64,000 nt of DNA, taken from assembly GCF_002257645.1 (NCBI RefSeq), contig NZ_NQMO01000002.1, positions 186,001-250,000 of the forward strand. Reading direction: 5' to 3'. The stretch is from Paenibacillus sp. XY044 (GTDB lineage: Bacteria > Bacillota > Bacilli > Paenibacillales > Paenibacillaceae). Of this stretch, positions 8,938 to 16,856 are shown piece by piece. The position numbers were made by a program, and so were the translations under genes. Position 1 is the stretch's first letter. Each line of letters begins with the position of its first letter. A model generated the notes under the pieces. The model searched no databases, was not told the origin of the DNA, and worked only from the letters and a program-made list of their open reading frames with translations.

Positions 8938-10153
8938 GCAGCTGTTCCGCGAGCTTCGCCAAGAAATCCGGTCCGGACTGGACGTGACTTCAGCGCTGGA
9001 TAACCGGGAGCTGATGCAGTATATCGAGCGGACGGTGTTCAGGAGGCCGGAGCTTCGCGAGCTGACGGCACAGGAGAAGCGCAGCCTGATCCGGCGGATC
9101 TTCGACTCGTTCCGCGGGCTCGACATTTTGCAGCCTTTAGTGGACAATCCCGCGATTACCGAAATTATGATCAACAGCCACGAGGATATTTTTATAGAGC
9201 AGGACGGCGTGGTGTCTCGGCTGCCGCTGAAGTTCGAGTCGAGGGCGAGACTTGAGGACATGATCCAATCGATTGTCGCCGGCGTAAACCGCGTCGTCAA
9301 CGAATCTTCGCCAATCGTGGACGCCAGGCTGAAGGACGGCTCACGGGTCAACATCGTCCTGCCGCCGGTCGCGCTGAAAGGGCCCACGATGACGATCCGC
9401 AAGTTTCCCGAATCGCCGATGACGATGCAGGATTTGATCGCCCGGAGAGCACTCAGTCAGGAGGCGGCCGTGTTCCTGCAGCAGCTGGTGGTGGGGAAGT
9501 ACAACATCTTCATCAGCGGAGGGACAGGCTCGGGCAAAACGACGTTCCTGAACGCCTTGTCACAATTTATCCCATCGGACGAGCGGGTGATCACGATTGA
9601 GGATTCGGCTGAACTCCAAATTGTTACCGTCCCCAATTTGGTGGCTTTGGAGACCCGTAACGCCAACACCGAGGGAAGAGGGGAAATCGCCATCCGGGAT
9701 TTGATCCGCTCCTCGCTTCGGATGCGTCCCAACCGGATCGTGGTGGGCGAGGTCCGGGGGAGCGAGGCGCTCGATATGCTGCAGGCGATGAACACCGGCC
9801 ATGACGGAAGCTTGTCGACCGGCCATGCGAACAGCACCCGGGATATGATCAGCCGGCTGGAGACGATGGTGCTGAGCGGGGCGGATCTGCCCGTACCGGT
9901 CGTCCGCCAGCAGATCAGCTCTGCGATCGATATTTTTGTCCACCTGTCCAGGATGCGCGACCGCTCGCGGAAGGTAACCGAAATCAGCGAGGTGGCCGGG
10001 CTGGAGAACGGCGAGGTGCTTCTTAACCCGCTGTTTCGTTTTCGGGAGACCGGAGAGAAAGAGGGAAGGGTGGAGGGGGAGCTGGAATCGACGGGAAACG
10101 TATTGATTCATAGCAGTAAGCTTCAGGCTGCGGGTATCGCTGCAAAGAAGTGA
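8930..10153 (+). CDS. tadA: TadA/CpaF, secretion ATPase of the Tad pilus
   Basis: Hexameric ATPase that powers assembly of Flp pili. The 407-residue protein has the TadA N-terminal domain (LDILQPLVDNPAITEIMIN), Walker A GGTGSGKTT at about 197-205, an Asp box ITIEDSAELQ, Walker B RIVVGEVRGSEALDML and a His box GHDGSLSTGHANS. It is about the usual length for CpaF. It overlaps tadZ by 8 bases and is followed by a gap of about 200 bases before tadB. Confidence 0.96.
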   Translation: MDEQLFRELRQEIRSGLDVTSALDNRELMQYIERTVFRRPELRELTAQEKRSLIRRIFDSFRGLDILQPLVDNPAITEIMINSHEDIFIEQDGVVSRLPLKFESRARLEDMIQSIVAGVNRVVNESSPIVDARLKDGSRVNIVLPPVALKGPTMTIRKFPESPMTMQDLIARRALSQEAAVFLQQLVVGKYNIFISGGTGSGKTTFLNALSQFIPSDERVITIEDSAELQIVTVPNLVALETRNANTEGRGEIAIRDLIRSSLRMRPNRIVVGEVRGSEALDMLQAMNTGHDGSLSTGHANSTRDMISRLETMVLSGADLPVPVVRQQISSAIDIFVHLSRMRDRSRKVTEISEVAGLENGEVLLNPLFRFRETGEKEGRVEGELESTGNVLIHSSKLQAAGIAAKK

Positions 10154-10357
10154 AACGGACGATGTCTCAGGTTATGAAATTTCGGGAACTTCTGGGTGCT
10201 TGGCGCAGCATCTCAGTAAAGCCTCATTGTGTAGTTGAGTGGTTCCCCAGGGGGTGAAATGATGTTACGTGGACAGCAAGAGGCCGGGAACAGCGGGGAC
10301 CGGCGGGACGCCGCAGTATTCAAGAAATCAGTGGGCATCCTCAGGAGGAGGAAAAAC

Positions 10358-11137
10358 ATGGACAGACCATCCCCTTCGGAAATTATGGGGAAGAAGCTTC
10401 CGGATTACCGAACCTATGAGCTGAACGGGTTCCAGCGCACGGCATGCGTTGCCATTGGGGGCGTGATATGTTTCGGAATCGGCTATTTGTTCTATCACCA
10501 ATGGCTCGTAGCGCTGATCGTAGCTTCCGGCGGATTGCTCGTTCCGCGGTTTTGGAGGGCTCATCTCCTGGAGCGCCGCAGGACAGCGATGAATCTTCAT
10601 TTTAAGCAGGCGCTGTATTCGCTGTCCTCATCACTGTCTGCAGGCAAATCGGTGGAGAACGGATTTAGGGAGGCGATTCAGGACCTGCGGATGCTCGACC
10701 AGGATGCGGAGAATGACCTGATTACCGAGCTGGGCATTATTTGCGCACGGATGGAATACGGCGAACCGGTCGAGGATGCCTTAAATGATTTCAGCCGCCG
10801 TGCGGCCATGGAGGATATTACGAATTTTGCGGATGTGTTTACGACGTGTAAACGCACGGGAGGGGACCTTGTCGAGGTGGTCCGGCATACCTCAACCGTG
10901 ATCGGTGAGAAGCTGGACATCAAACAGGAGATTTCAGTCATGATCGCCCAAAAGAAATTTGAATCCAGGGCACTGCTGGCTGCGCCTGTCCTGATGCTGC
11001 TGTTTATGAACTTTACGGCCGGAGACTATATGCAGCCGCTGTACAGCAGGATGGGGATCGTGATCTCGACAGGAGCGTTGGCGGGCCTGGCCGGCTGCCT
11101 GATGTGGATTATGAAAATGATGAATATCAAGGTTTGA
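10358..11137 (+). CDS. tadB: TadB, inner-membrane platform protein of the Tad pilus (T2SSF domain)
   Basis: Membrane platform protein on which TadA acts. The 259-residue form has two hydrophobic segments near the N-terminus (about residues 30-70), a T2SSF domain (LYSLSSSLSAGKSVENGFREA...FTTCKRTGGDLVEVV) and a C-terminal pair of membrane helices. ATG 10358 is chosen for the near-perfect AGGAGGAGG 7 bases upstream. A longer in-frame start at 10259 also has a GGGGGTG site and would add a basic N-terminal extension of 33 residues. Confidence 0.92.
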   Translation: MDRPSPSEIMGKKLPDYRTYELNGFQRTACVAIGGVICFGIGYLFYHQWLVALIVASGGLLVPRFWRAHLLERRRTAMNLHFKQALYSLSSSLSAGKSVENGFREAIQDLRMLDQDAENDLITELGIICARMEYGEPVEDALNDFSRRAAMEDITNFADVFTTCKRTGGDLVEVVRHTSTVIGEKLDIKQEISVMIAQKKFESRALLAAPVLMLLFMNFTAGDYMQPLYSRMGIVISTGALAGLAGCLMWIMKMMNIKV

Positions 11138-11150
11138 AGGGGGTGTAGGC

Positions 11151-12023
11151 ATGAAGTTATTGGCAGCCGTGATGCTGGCTCTGCTGGCGGGAGGTTGGGT
11201 GGTGCAGAACCGGCGCTGCGGCGACAAGTATAAGCGAATGATGACATTGCCGATGGAAGGGATTCGGCTGAGGGCGGTGCTGCGGCCCATGCTGTATATC
11301 ATCGACCTGTACAAGCTGACCGCGCGTTTTCCGCTCTTCTTCTTCCGGCTTCAGCGCTCAATCCAGAAGATTCATGGGCAGCGGTACAGCGTGGAGATGA
11401 CGCTGCTGTATGCCGGCGAGATGATGTGTTACAGCTGGCTTGTGCTGATGCTTGGCTGCCTGCTGACGCTTGCCGCCGGAGGGAACACAGGTTTAATAAT
11501 TGGAGGATTGCTGGCTATTCTGCTGCCGGCCGCGATGATTAAGGACCTGCACACGAAGGTCGATAACCGGGACCAGGATATTGCAATCGAGTTGGCCGAG
11601 CTGCTGAACAAGATCGTCCTGCTCGTCGGAGCCGGCGAGACGGTGCAGAAGGCCATCATGCGATGTGCACGTCAGAAGGAAGCCCAAAGGGATCATCCGC
11701 TTTATAAGGAACTGCTCCGGATGATCGATGATCTGGAAGGCGGATATTCCTTTCAGCAGTCGTTTGAAAACTTTAGCAAGCGCTGTGCCGTGCAGGAGGT
11801 ATCTGCATTTACGACGGCCGTGCTGCTTAATTTGCGGCGAGGGGGCAGCGACTTTGCAATGGCTCTGAACGATTTGTCCCGGGGATTATGGGAGAAGCGC
11901 AAAGCTATAACCCGGACCCGCGGGGAGCAGGCTTCGTCTAAGCTCGTTTTTCCGATGATGGTCATTTTTATGATCGTGATTGTGCTGGTGGGCACACCGG
12001 CTTTTATGATGATGAACATGTAG
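11151..12023 (+). CDS. tadC: TadC, second T2SSF platform protein of the Tad pilus
   Basis: Partner of TadB in the membrane platform. The 290-residue protein has hydrophobic segments at the N-terminus, at about residues 88-125 and at the C-terminus (KLVFPMMVIFMIVIVLVG). The T2SSF core lies between them (IAIELAELLNKIVLLVGAGE...FTTAVLLNLRRGGSDFA). It starts 14 bases after tadB and sits 12 bases before the pilin gene. Confidence 0.93.
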   Translation: MKLLAAVMLALLAGGWVVQNRRCGDKYKRMMTLPMEGIRLRAVLRPMLYIIDLYKLTARFPLFFFRLQRSIQKIHGQRYSVEMTLLYAGEMMCYSWLVLMLGCLLTLAAGGNTGLIIGGLLAILLPAAMIKDLHTKVDNRDQDIAIELAELLNKIVLLVGAGETVQKAIMRCARQKEAQRDHPLYKELLRMIDDLEGGYSFQQSFENFSKRCAVQEVSAFTTAVLLNLRRGGSDFAMALNDLSRGLWEKRKAITRTRGEQASSKLVFPMMVIFMIVIVLVGTPAFMMMNM

Positions 12024-12034
12024 GAGGAGTAAAT

Positions 12035-12223
12035 ATGCTGACAATGATACGGGGAAGCGCCAAGAAATTGTGGAAGGACGAGGAGGGGCTCGGAACGCTG
12101 GAAATGCTGCTGATTATCGTCGTGATCCTCATTATCGCGCTTCTATTTAAGAAACAGATCATGGAGCTTATCAACAAACTGCTGGCTAACGTCAACAAAA
12201 AAAGTGAAGAATTTACGAGCTAG
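12035..12223 (+). CDS. flp: Flp-type pilin (type IVb prepilin)
   Basis: Major pilin candidate, 62 residues. It has a short charged leader ending in EEG, then LGTLEML and a hydrophobic helix (LLIIVVILIIALLFKK). Cleavage after that Gly puts Glu at +5, as in type IV prepilins, and the mature pilin would be about 45 residues, typical for Flp. GGAGGAG precedes the ATG. The next gene starts inside its last codons (GTG at 12204). Confidence 0.92.
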   Translation: MLTMIRGSAKKLWKDEEGLGTLEMLLIIVVILIIALLFKKQIMELINKLLANVNKKSEEFTS

Positions 12224-12890
12224 GTTAAGCAGCTGTGAGGGAAGCTTTACGCTGGAAGCCTCCCTCGTCATGCCCGTCGTTCTGTTCACGACCATGATCC
12301 TGTTGTTTCTGTCCCTGTACATCTACCAGCAGAGCATGCTGCAGCAGGCGGCGTCAGCGGCTGCGGAGCGCACGGCCTACAGCTGGGACAACAGCCATAA
12401 AGAAGCGCTTGACGGTTCGGTGCCGGTCGATCAATACGACTCGCTGTATTGGCGAATGACAGACGATCAATGGCTTGGTGCATTGTTCGGCTGGGCAGGG
12501 GCCGGAAACTCGCAGACGGTACCCGTTCCAAGCACACCTTCCACGGAAGGGGAGCTGCCAGTGATCAAGCTGAGCAAAACCGGCTCGGCGATTCCGGCAG
12601 GCATGCAGGGGGAAATGAATTATCAGAATGCTTTGCTGCAGCGGAAGGTGACTGCCAGCTTAAATCAAATGATTTCCCTCCATCCGCTCGATACTTTGCT
12701 GGACGGCGGGAGCGGGCTCCAAACCTCCGGGAGCTCATTGGTCGTTGATCCGGTGGAATTTATCCGCAGCATCAGCCTGATGAGATACTACGGCTCGAAG
12801 TTCAAGAAGAATGATGCCGGCGAAGGGATCGATCGAGGAAACGCGGCCGGGGTGCTGGAGCAGCTTCAAGCTTCCGGAAGCAAGCCGTAG
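12204..12890 (+). CDS. TadE-like pseudopilin
   Basis: A 228-residue protein with a prepilin-type N-terminus: CEG followed by SFTLEASLVMPVV, i.e. Gly then Glu at +5, and a hydrophobic helix. Its remaining domain of about 190 residues is predicted extracytoplasmic and contains a Pro/Ser/Thr-rich stretch (VPVPSTPSTEGELP). The GTG start overlaps the end of flp by 20 bases, suggesting translational coupling. TadE-type minor pilins are thought to cap or prime Flp pili; the role here is inferred from position and the leader. Confidence 0.85.
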   Translation: MKNLRARLSSCEGSFTLEASLVMPVVLFTTMILLFLSLYIYQQSMLQQAASAAAERTAYSWDNSHKEALDGSVPVDQYDSLYWRMTDDQWLGALFGWAGAGNSQTVPVPSTPSTEGELPVIKLSKTGSAIPAGMQGEMNYQNALLQRKVTASLNQMISLHPLDTLLDGGSGLQTSGSSLVVDPVEFIRSISLMRYYGSKFKKNDAGEGIDRGNAAGVLEQLQASGSKP

Positions 12891-12913
12891 GCCCCGGAAA
12901 GGAGGAATGGCGT

Positions 12914-15148
12914 GTGTGCGGCATGAGACGCTTGGATAGTGGATCGGTATCCATCTTTCTTATTGGAGCTTTGGCATTTATTTTTGCGTTTGTTGCATTA
13001 TTTATCGATTACGCCCGGATCGCGGCGATGAAGGCGCAGAGTGAGCGGATGGTCCGTGCGGCGGTTCGGTCGGTCATGTCATCGTACGACCCTGAACTGC
13101 AGGAAAAGTACGGACTCTTTGCATATGGCAGCCGCAGCGGCGATCAGATTATGGCGGTCGTGCTTAACAGTACGATGGACAAGGGTGACCGCAACGATCG
13201 GTTTGATCTGCTTCAGCTTCAGCTGGACACCTCATCGCTCAAGATGGAACGGATGCTGGGGGAGTATGACATTTTTAATAGGGAAGTCAGTGAGGAGATG
13301 AAGTATAAAGCGCCCATCGACTTTTCTCTTGAACTTGTAAGCAGGTTCAAACCGCTATCCGAGTCCATGAAGGAAGCTTCAGACACGGTGGATGTGCTGA
13401 GCAAGCTGCAGAAGCTGTATGACAAGCGCGAGGAAGCCCTTGATCAGATGCTGGCGGCCCAGAGAAAGGCTGGTCAAAGCCTGAAGGATGCTCCGGATTT
13501 GATCATGAGCACTGCCGGAGGGGCGATTCCGGACCAATCGCTGGGATCATCGGAAGTGATCACCGCGGCTGATATTGCCGCACAGTATACGGATTATGTG
13601 GATAAGGTTAATGAGGATGCAAACCGTGGCGAAGACGAAGAGGAGCAGTACGGTTCGGAGATCCGGGAATATAACCGCAGCTCAGGAAAGGTAATTACCC
13701 GGCTGCAGGGCATCCAGTCCTCGGCGGCCAAGAGCCATGCGAAGGAGATTCAGAAGGCCCGGGAGTATTGGGAGGAAGCCCGAAGCAACAACGAAAAGAT
13801 GAAGGAAGTGATTGCGGAAGCCGGGAAACGCGGCGGAACCGAAGGCTATGATCAGGTCGGAAGCGCCGTGATTCCGGGGGCGACACCGGACGCTTCCGAA
13901 AGCGATCCCGGGGCGATTCATGGCATCCGGGACGGCATAGACCAGCTGCTGCTGACCGACAGTTTGCTTCAGGAATTGAATGCCGTAATTGAGACTCAAA
14001 AGAAGGATTATGATGCGCTTAACAACCAATTGCCTACTCTTATATCTTCCCTTGCTGAGTCTTCCGGAGTCCAAGGCAGTGCGGAGCGCATGAAAAATGA
14101 GGTGATTCAGGGACGAACTGCCGCTGAACGTTATGCCCATGATTACGCCATCTCAGGCAGCGGGAATAAGCTCGATCAAGTGGCCGGATGGCTGCAAGAG
14201 CATAGGGGATCTGACAAAGAGAGGAAAGTAAAAGAGAAGCAGAGCAAGGCCAAGCTGTCCGAAGCGGCGGGGATTTTGGAAAGCATTAATAAGCTGGACC
14301 AGAAAGTGAAGCAGCACAATGAGGAATACAAAGAGCTTCAGCAGTATTACGACGATAGCTTGACCTTTAATAAGGAAGATGCAGGCAGTGAGTATAAGGG
14401 AGCCGATCTTGACCATGATCCTTATGATGCGGGCAAATCGGCCATGAGGCAGACGGATTCGGTGTATGGATCCATGGCGGGGATGATGTCGGGTATTAAG
14501 AATGAGCTGTTCCAGAACGAATATGCCGCGTTGTATTTTACCCATTTTGACCTTGGGCTGCTGAAAGATACGGCGGCAAATCCGGGAAGCCAGATTGGGG
14601 ATGCAGTTGCCGATGAAATGAGCGTAAGCCATCAAGAACTGGAGTACATCGTGTACGGCTTTCATAACCCGGTGGGCAACGTATCAGCGGCTTATGCCGA
14701 AATTTTTGCCGCACGGCTGGCGGTGCGGACGATGGAGGGGCTGGTAAAGAACAGCAAACTGGGAAATCCGCTGCTCGTGCTCGCAGCAGCTCTGCTGTAT
14801 GGAGTAGAGATGGCCCTGGCTGACATGGTGAAGCTCTGCAAAGAAGGATCCGTGGAGCTGTCCAGTTACATCAAGATCCAAATGACGTACCGGGACTACT
14901 TGAGATTGTTCCTGCTGATCCACAGCGACAATGAGAAGAAAATGTCCAGAATGCTGGCGTTGATTCGTCTGAATACGGGAATTAATCCCGCAGAACGCGC
15001 CACGTATGCGTCCGGCGAAGTCCGGATCGGAATGAGGCTGTGGTTTCTGCCCGGCGTGATCCAGATGGCGGGTTATGCCGGAGGCAGTCCGGACAACGTG
15101 GAAGGAAACCGTTACTATGTTACGAAAAAAGCGGATTTTGCTTATTGA
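12914..15148 (+). CDS. Large TadG-like protein of Tad loci (DUF5702-like)
   Basis: A 744-residue protein with a single N-terminal membrane helix (SGSVSIFLIGALAFIFAFVA), a long charged region likely rich in coiled coil (residues about 130-490), and a conserved-looking C-terminal domain (DYLRLFLLIHSDNEKKMSRMLALI). The N-terminus resembles a pilin helix, but position +5 after Gly is Phe instead of Glu, so normal prepilin processing is doubtful. The GTG at 12914 is 9 bases after AAAGGAGG. It lies between two TadE-like genes and overlaps the next by 32 bases. I matched it to the DUF5702 type from memory. Confidence 0.8.
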   Translation: MCGMRRLDSGSVSIFLIGALAFIFAFVALFIDYARIAAMKAQSERMVRAAVRSVMSSYDPELQEKYGLFAYGSRSGDQIMAVVLNSTMDKGDRNDRFDLLQLQLDTSSLKMERMLGEYDIFNREVSEEMKYKAPIDFSLELVSRFKPLSESMKEASDTVDVLSKLQKLYDKREEALDQMLAAQRKAGQSLKDAPDLIMSTAGGAIPDQSLGSSEVITAADIAAQYTDYVDKVNEDANRGEDEEEQYGSEIREYNRSSGKVITRLQGIQSSAAKSHAKEIQKAREYWEEARSNNEKMKEVIAEAGKRGGTEGYDQVGSAVIPGATPDASESDPGAIHGIRDGIDQLLLTDSLLQELNAVIETQKKDYDALNNQLPTLISSLAESSGVQGSAERMKNEVIQGRTAAERYAHDYAISGSGNKLDQVAGWLQEHRGSDKERKVKEKQSKAKLSEAAGILESINKLDQKVKQHNEEYKELQQYYDDSLTFNKEDAGSEYKGADLDHDPYDAGKSAMRQTDSVYGSMAGMMSGIKNELFQNEYAALYFTHFDLGLLKDTAANPGSQIGDAVADEMSVSHQELEYIVYGFHNPVGNVSAAYAEIFAARLAVRTMEGLVKNSKLGNPLLVLAAALLYGVEMALADMVKLCKEGSVELSSYIKIQMTYRDYLRLFLLIHSDNEKKMSRMLALIRLNTGINPAERATYASGEVRIGMRLWFLPGVIQMAGYAGGSPDNVEGNRYYVTKKADFAY

Positions 15149-16148
15149 TCGGCTGCACCGAATGGGTTGGGGTAGAGTTCTTGCTATCGCCAAGGCTTCT
15201 CCGAAGCGTGGAGATCGGGAACTGGGCAGCATCGTCCTGGAAGCCTCATTGGTGCTGCCCGTCTTTTTGTTCTTCGTCATTTTTCTGATTTATATCGTTC
15301 AGATGACGCTCATTTCTACGGCGCTGCAGAGCACCGTTTCGGATACCGTCAAGCTGGTGTCTTCTCATATTTATCCGGTAGCCCTGGCCATCCAGCCAGA
15401 TGCGTCCGCAGGGACGGCGGACGAAACCAAGGAGCGTGACTCCGGAAGCTGGTCGGTTCCCGAGCTGTCCCTAAGCGAATGGGCGTCCCAATATACGGGT
15501 GCTCTCCCGTCCCCCCTGAAGGAATGGATGAATGAGGCGGTGGGACGGGCTGAAGCCCCGCTCCAGGATTTGAAAAATCAGACGGCAGAGGCGGTGCTCG
15601 ATCCGATGATCAAACCGATATTGAAGCCTCAGATGCAAAGCCATTTTCTAAGCTACGAACGAATTCATGTTTCCAACATTCAAATCCCTAACCTTAAGAA
15701 AAGGACGGATCCGTACTTTGGTATTGAAGTAAGCTATGAGCTGCCGGTGAAGGTCCCGTTTATCAATAAGAAAATCGTGATTCAGGCCAAAGCACAGGAA
15801 CGTCTGTGGATCGGCGAGACCGATGAAGAGGGCTCCGGGGAGGGGGAAGGGGATGGTGAAGGTCGCACCTCCATCATCATTTTATCTAAGCCGGATCCCG
15901 CTTATGTCGGCAAAAAGGCCAAGGTTCGCGCCAAGATCGCTCCAAACGGATCGGCGAATTTATCCGTGTTTTATAAAAGCGGCCAAAGCACCGCCAAATA
16001 CTTGGGAGAAAAGCAGGCGGATGCGGACGGAACCATTGAATGGGAATGGTGGGTCGGACCTAACACCACGCCCGGGACCTGGCCCTTTGTGATCACGACA
16101 TCGGACGGACAGCGGCTGGAAGTCATGTTTACCGTCGTCAAGGGATAA
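15117..16148 (+). CDS. TadE-like pseudopilin with a C-terminal Ig-like domain
   Basis: About 343 residues. The leader ends in RELG followed by SIVLEASLVLPVFLFF, giving a prepilin site with Glu at +5 and a hydrophobic helix. A middle domain follows (residues about 90-240), then an acidic Gly/Glu linker (EGSGEGEGDGEG). The C-terminal module of about 90 residues begins SIIILSKPDPAYVGKKAKV and contains VFYKSGQSTAKYLG and TTPGTWPFVITT; this resembles the small Ig-like domains at the ends of many Firmicute surface proteins. The start at 15117 overlaps the previous gene by 32 bases; GAAGGA lies about 10 bases upstream. Confidence 0.82.
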   Translation: MLRKKRILLIDRLHRMGWGRVLAIAKASPKRGDRELGSIVLEASLVLPVFLFFVIFLIYIVQMTLISTALQSTVSDTVKLVSSHIYPVALAIQPDASAGTADETKERDSGSWSVPELSLSEWASQYTGALPSPLKEWMNEAVGRAEAPLQDLKNQTAEAVLDPMIKPILKPQMQSHFLSYERIHVSNIQIPNLKKRTDPYFGIEVSYELPVKVPFINKKIVIQAKAQERLWIGETDEEGSGEGEGDGEGRTSIIILSKPDPAYVGKKAKVRAKIAPNGSANLSVFYKSGQSTAKYLGEKQADADGTIEWEWWVGPNTTPGTWPFVITTSDGQRLEVMFTVVKG

Positions 16149-16291
16149 GCGTAAAACCCTCAATGGGGTCTACTGGAACTCATCAGTTGTGCTTAACCTC
16201 ATTAGCCCGATGTCTATTTCGGTTCGTTGCTGGAGCAGTGAATTATAAAATTAAAACTACAAAATGAGTGGGAAGGGGATGCGATTATACC

Positions 16292-16798
16292 GTGAATCCA
16301 GCTATATATGGGTGTGCAATGCTGATCGCAGCCGCTTTTGTGACCGACATCCGGACGATGAAGATCCCGAATAAGCTTAATTTCAGTGCGATTATCGCGG
16401 GAATTACCTTCCACGGTATTTGGGACGGCTGGTCCGGGCTTGCTTTGGCAGGGAAAGGACTGGCAGCCGGATTCCTGATTCTGCTCGTCATGTATTGGAT
16501 GGGGGCAGTCGGAGCGGGCGATGTGAAGCTGTTCGCCGGAATCGGCGCTTGGATGGGCGTTCTGTTTACGGTTCAGTGTGTGGTCTATTCCGTTATCTTT
16601 GCAGGAATCATAGGGCTATTGATTTCCCTATGGAGGAGGGACGCCATGAAGAGATTGCGCCAAGCCGCCGGGAGCCTGTCCGGATTTTTTGTATTAAGGA
16701 CCTTGTCCGTTTTGAAGGGAAATCGGAAAGAGCAGCTTCGTTTTCCTTTTATGCTTGCGGTGCTGCCCGGATTTATATGCGTGTGCATGTATTTCTGA
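16292..16798 (+). CDS. tadV: TadV/CpaA, A24-family prepilin peptidase
   Basis: Membrane aspartyl protease that removes the leader from Flp and TadE-type prepilins. The 168-residue protein has the two catalytic Asp motifs of the family: D in VTDIRTMKIPN near residue 20 and GAGDVKLF near residue 75, with several membrane helices between and after. The GTG at 16292 is used, with GAAGGGGA 12 bases upstream; a GTG at 16268 and an ATG at 16319 are alternatives. It is the only prepilin peptidase seen in the locus, which makes the operon self-sufficient. Confidence 0.88.
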   Translation: MNPAIYGCAMLIAAAFVTDIRTMKIPNKLNFSAIIAGITFHGIWDGWSGLALAGKGLAAGFLILLVMYWMGAVGAGDVKLFAGIGAWMGVLFTVQCVVYSVIFAGIIGLLISLWRRDAMKRLRQAAGSLSGFFVLRTLSVLKGNRKEQLRFPFMLAVLPGFICVCMYF

Positions 16799-16856
16799 GC
16801 TTCCAGTTTACGAATAGATAAGTTCCTAGAGAGGCTTTTGGAGGTGAACATCTGTT

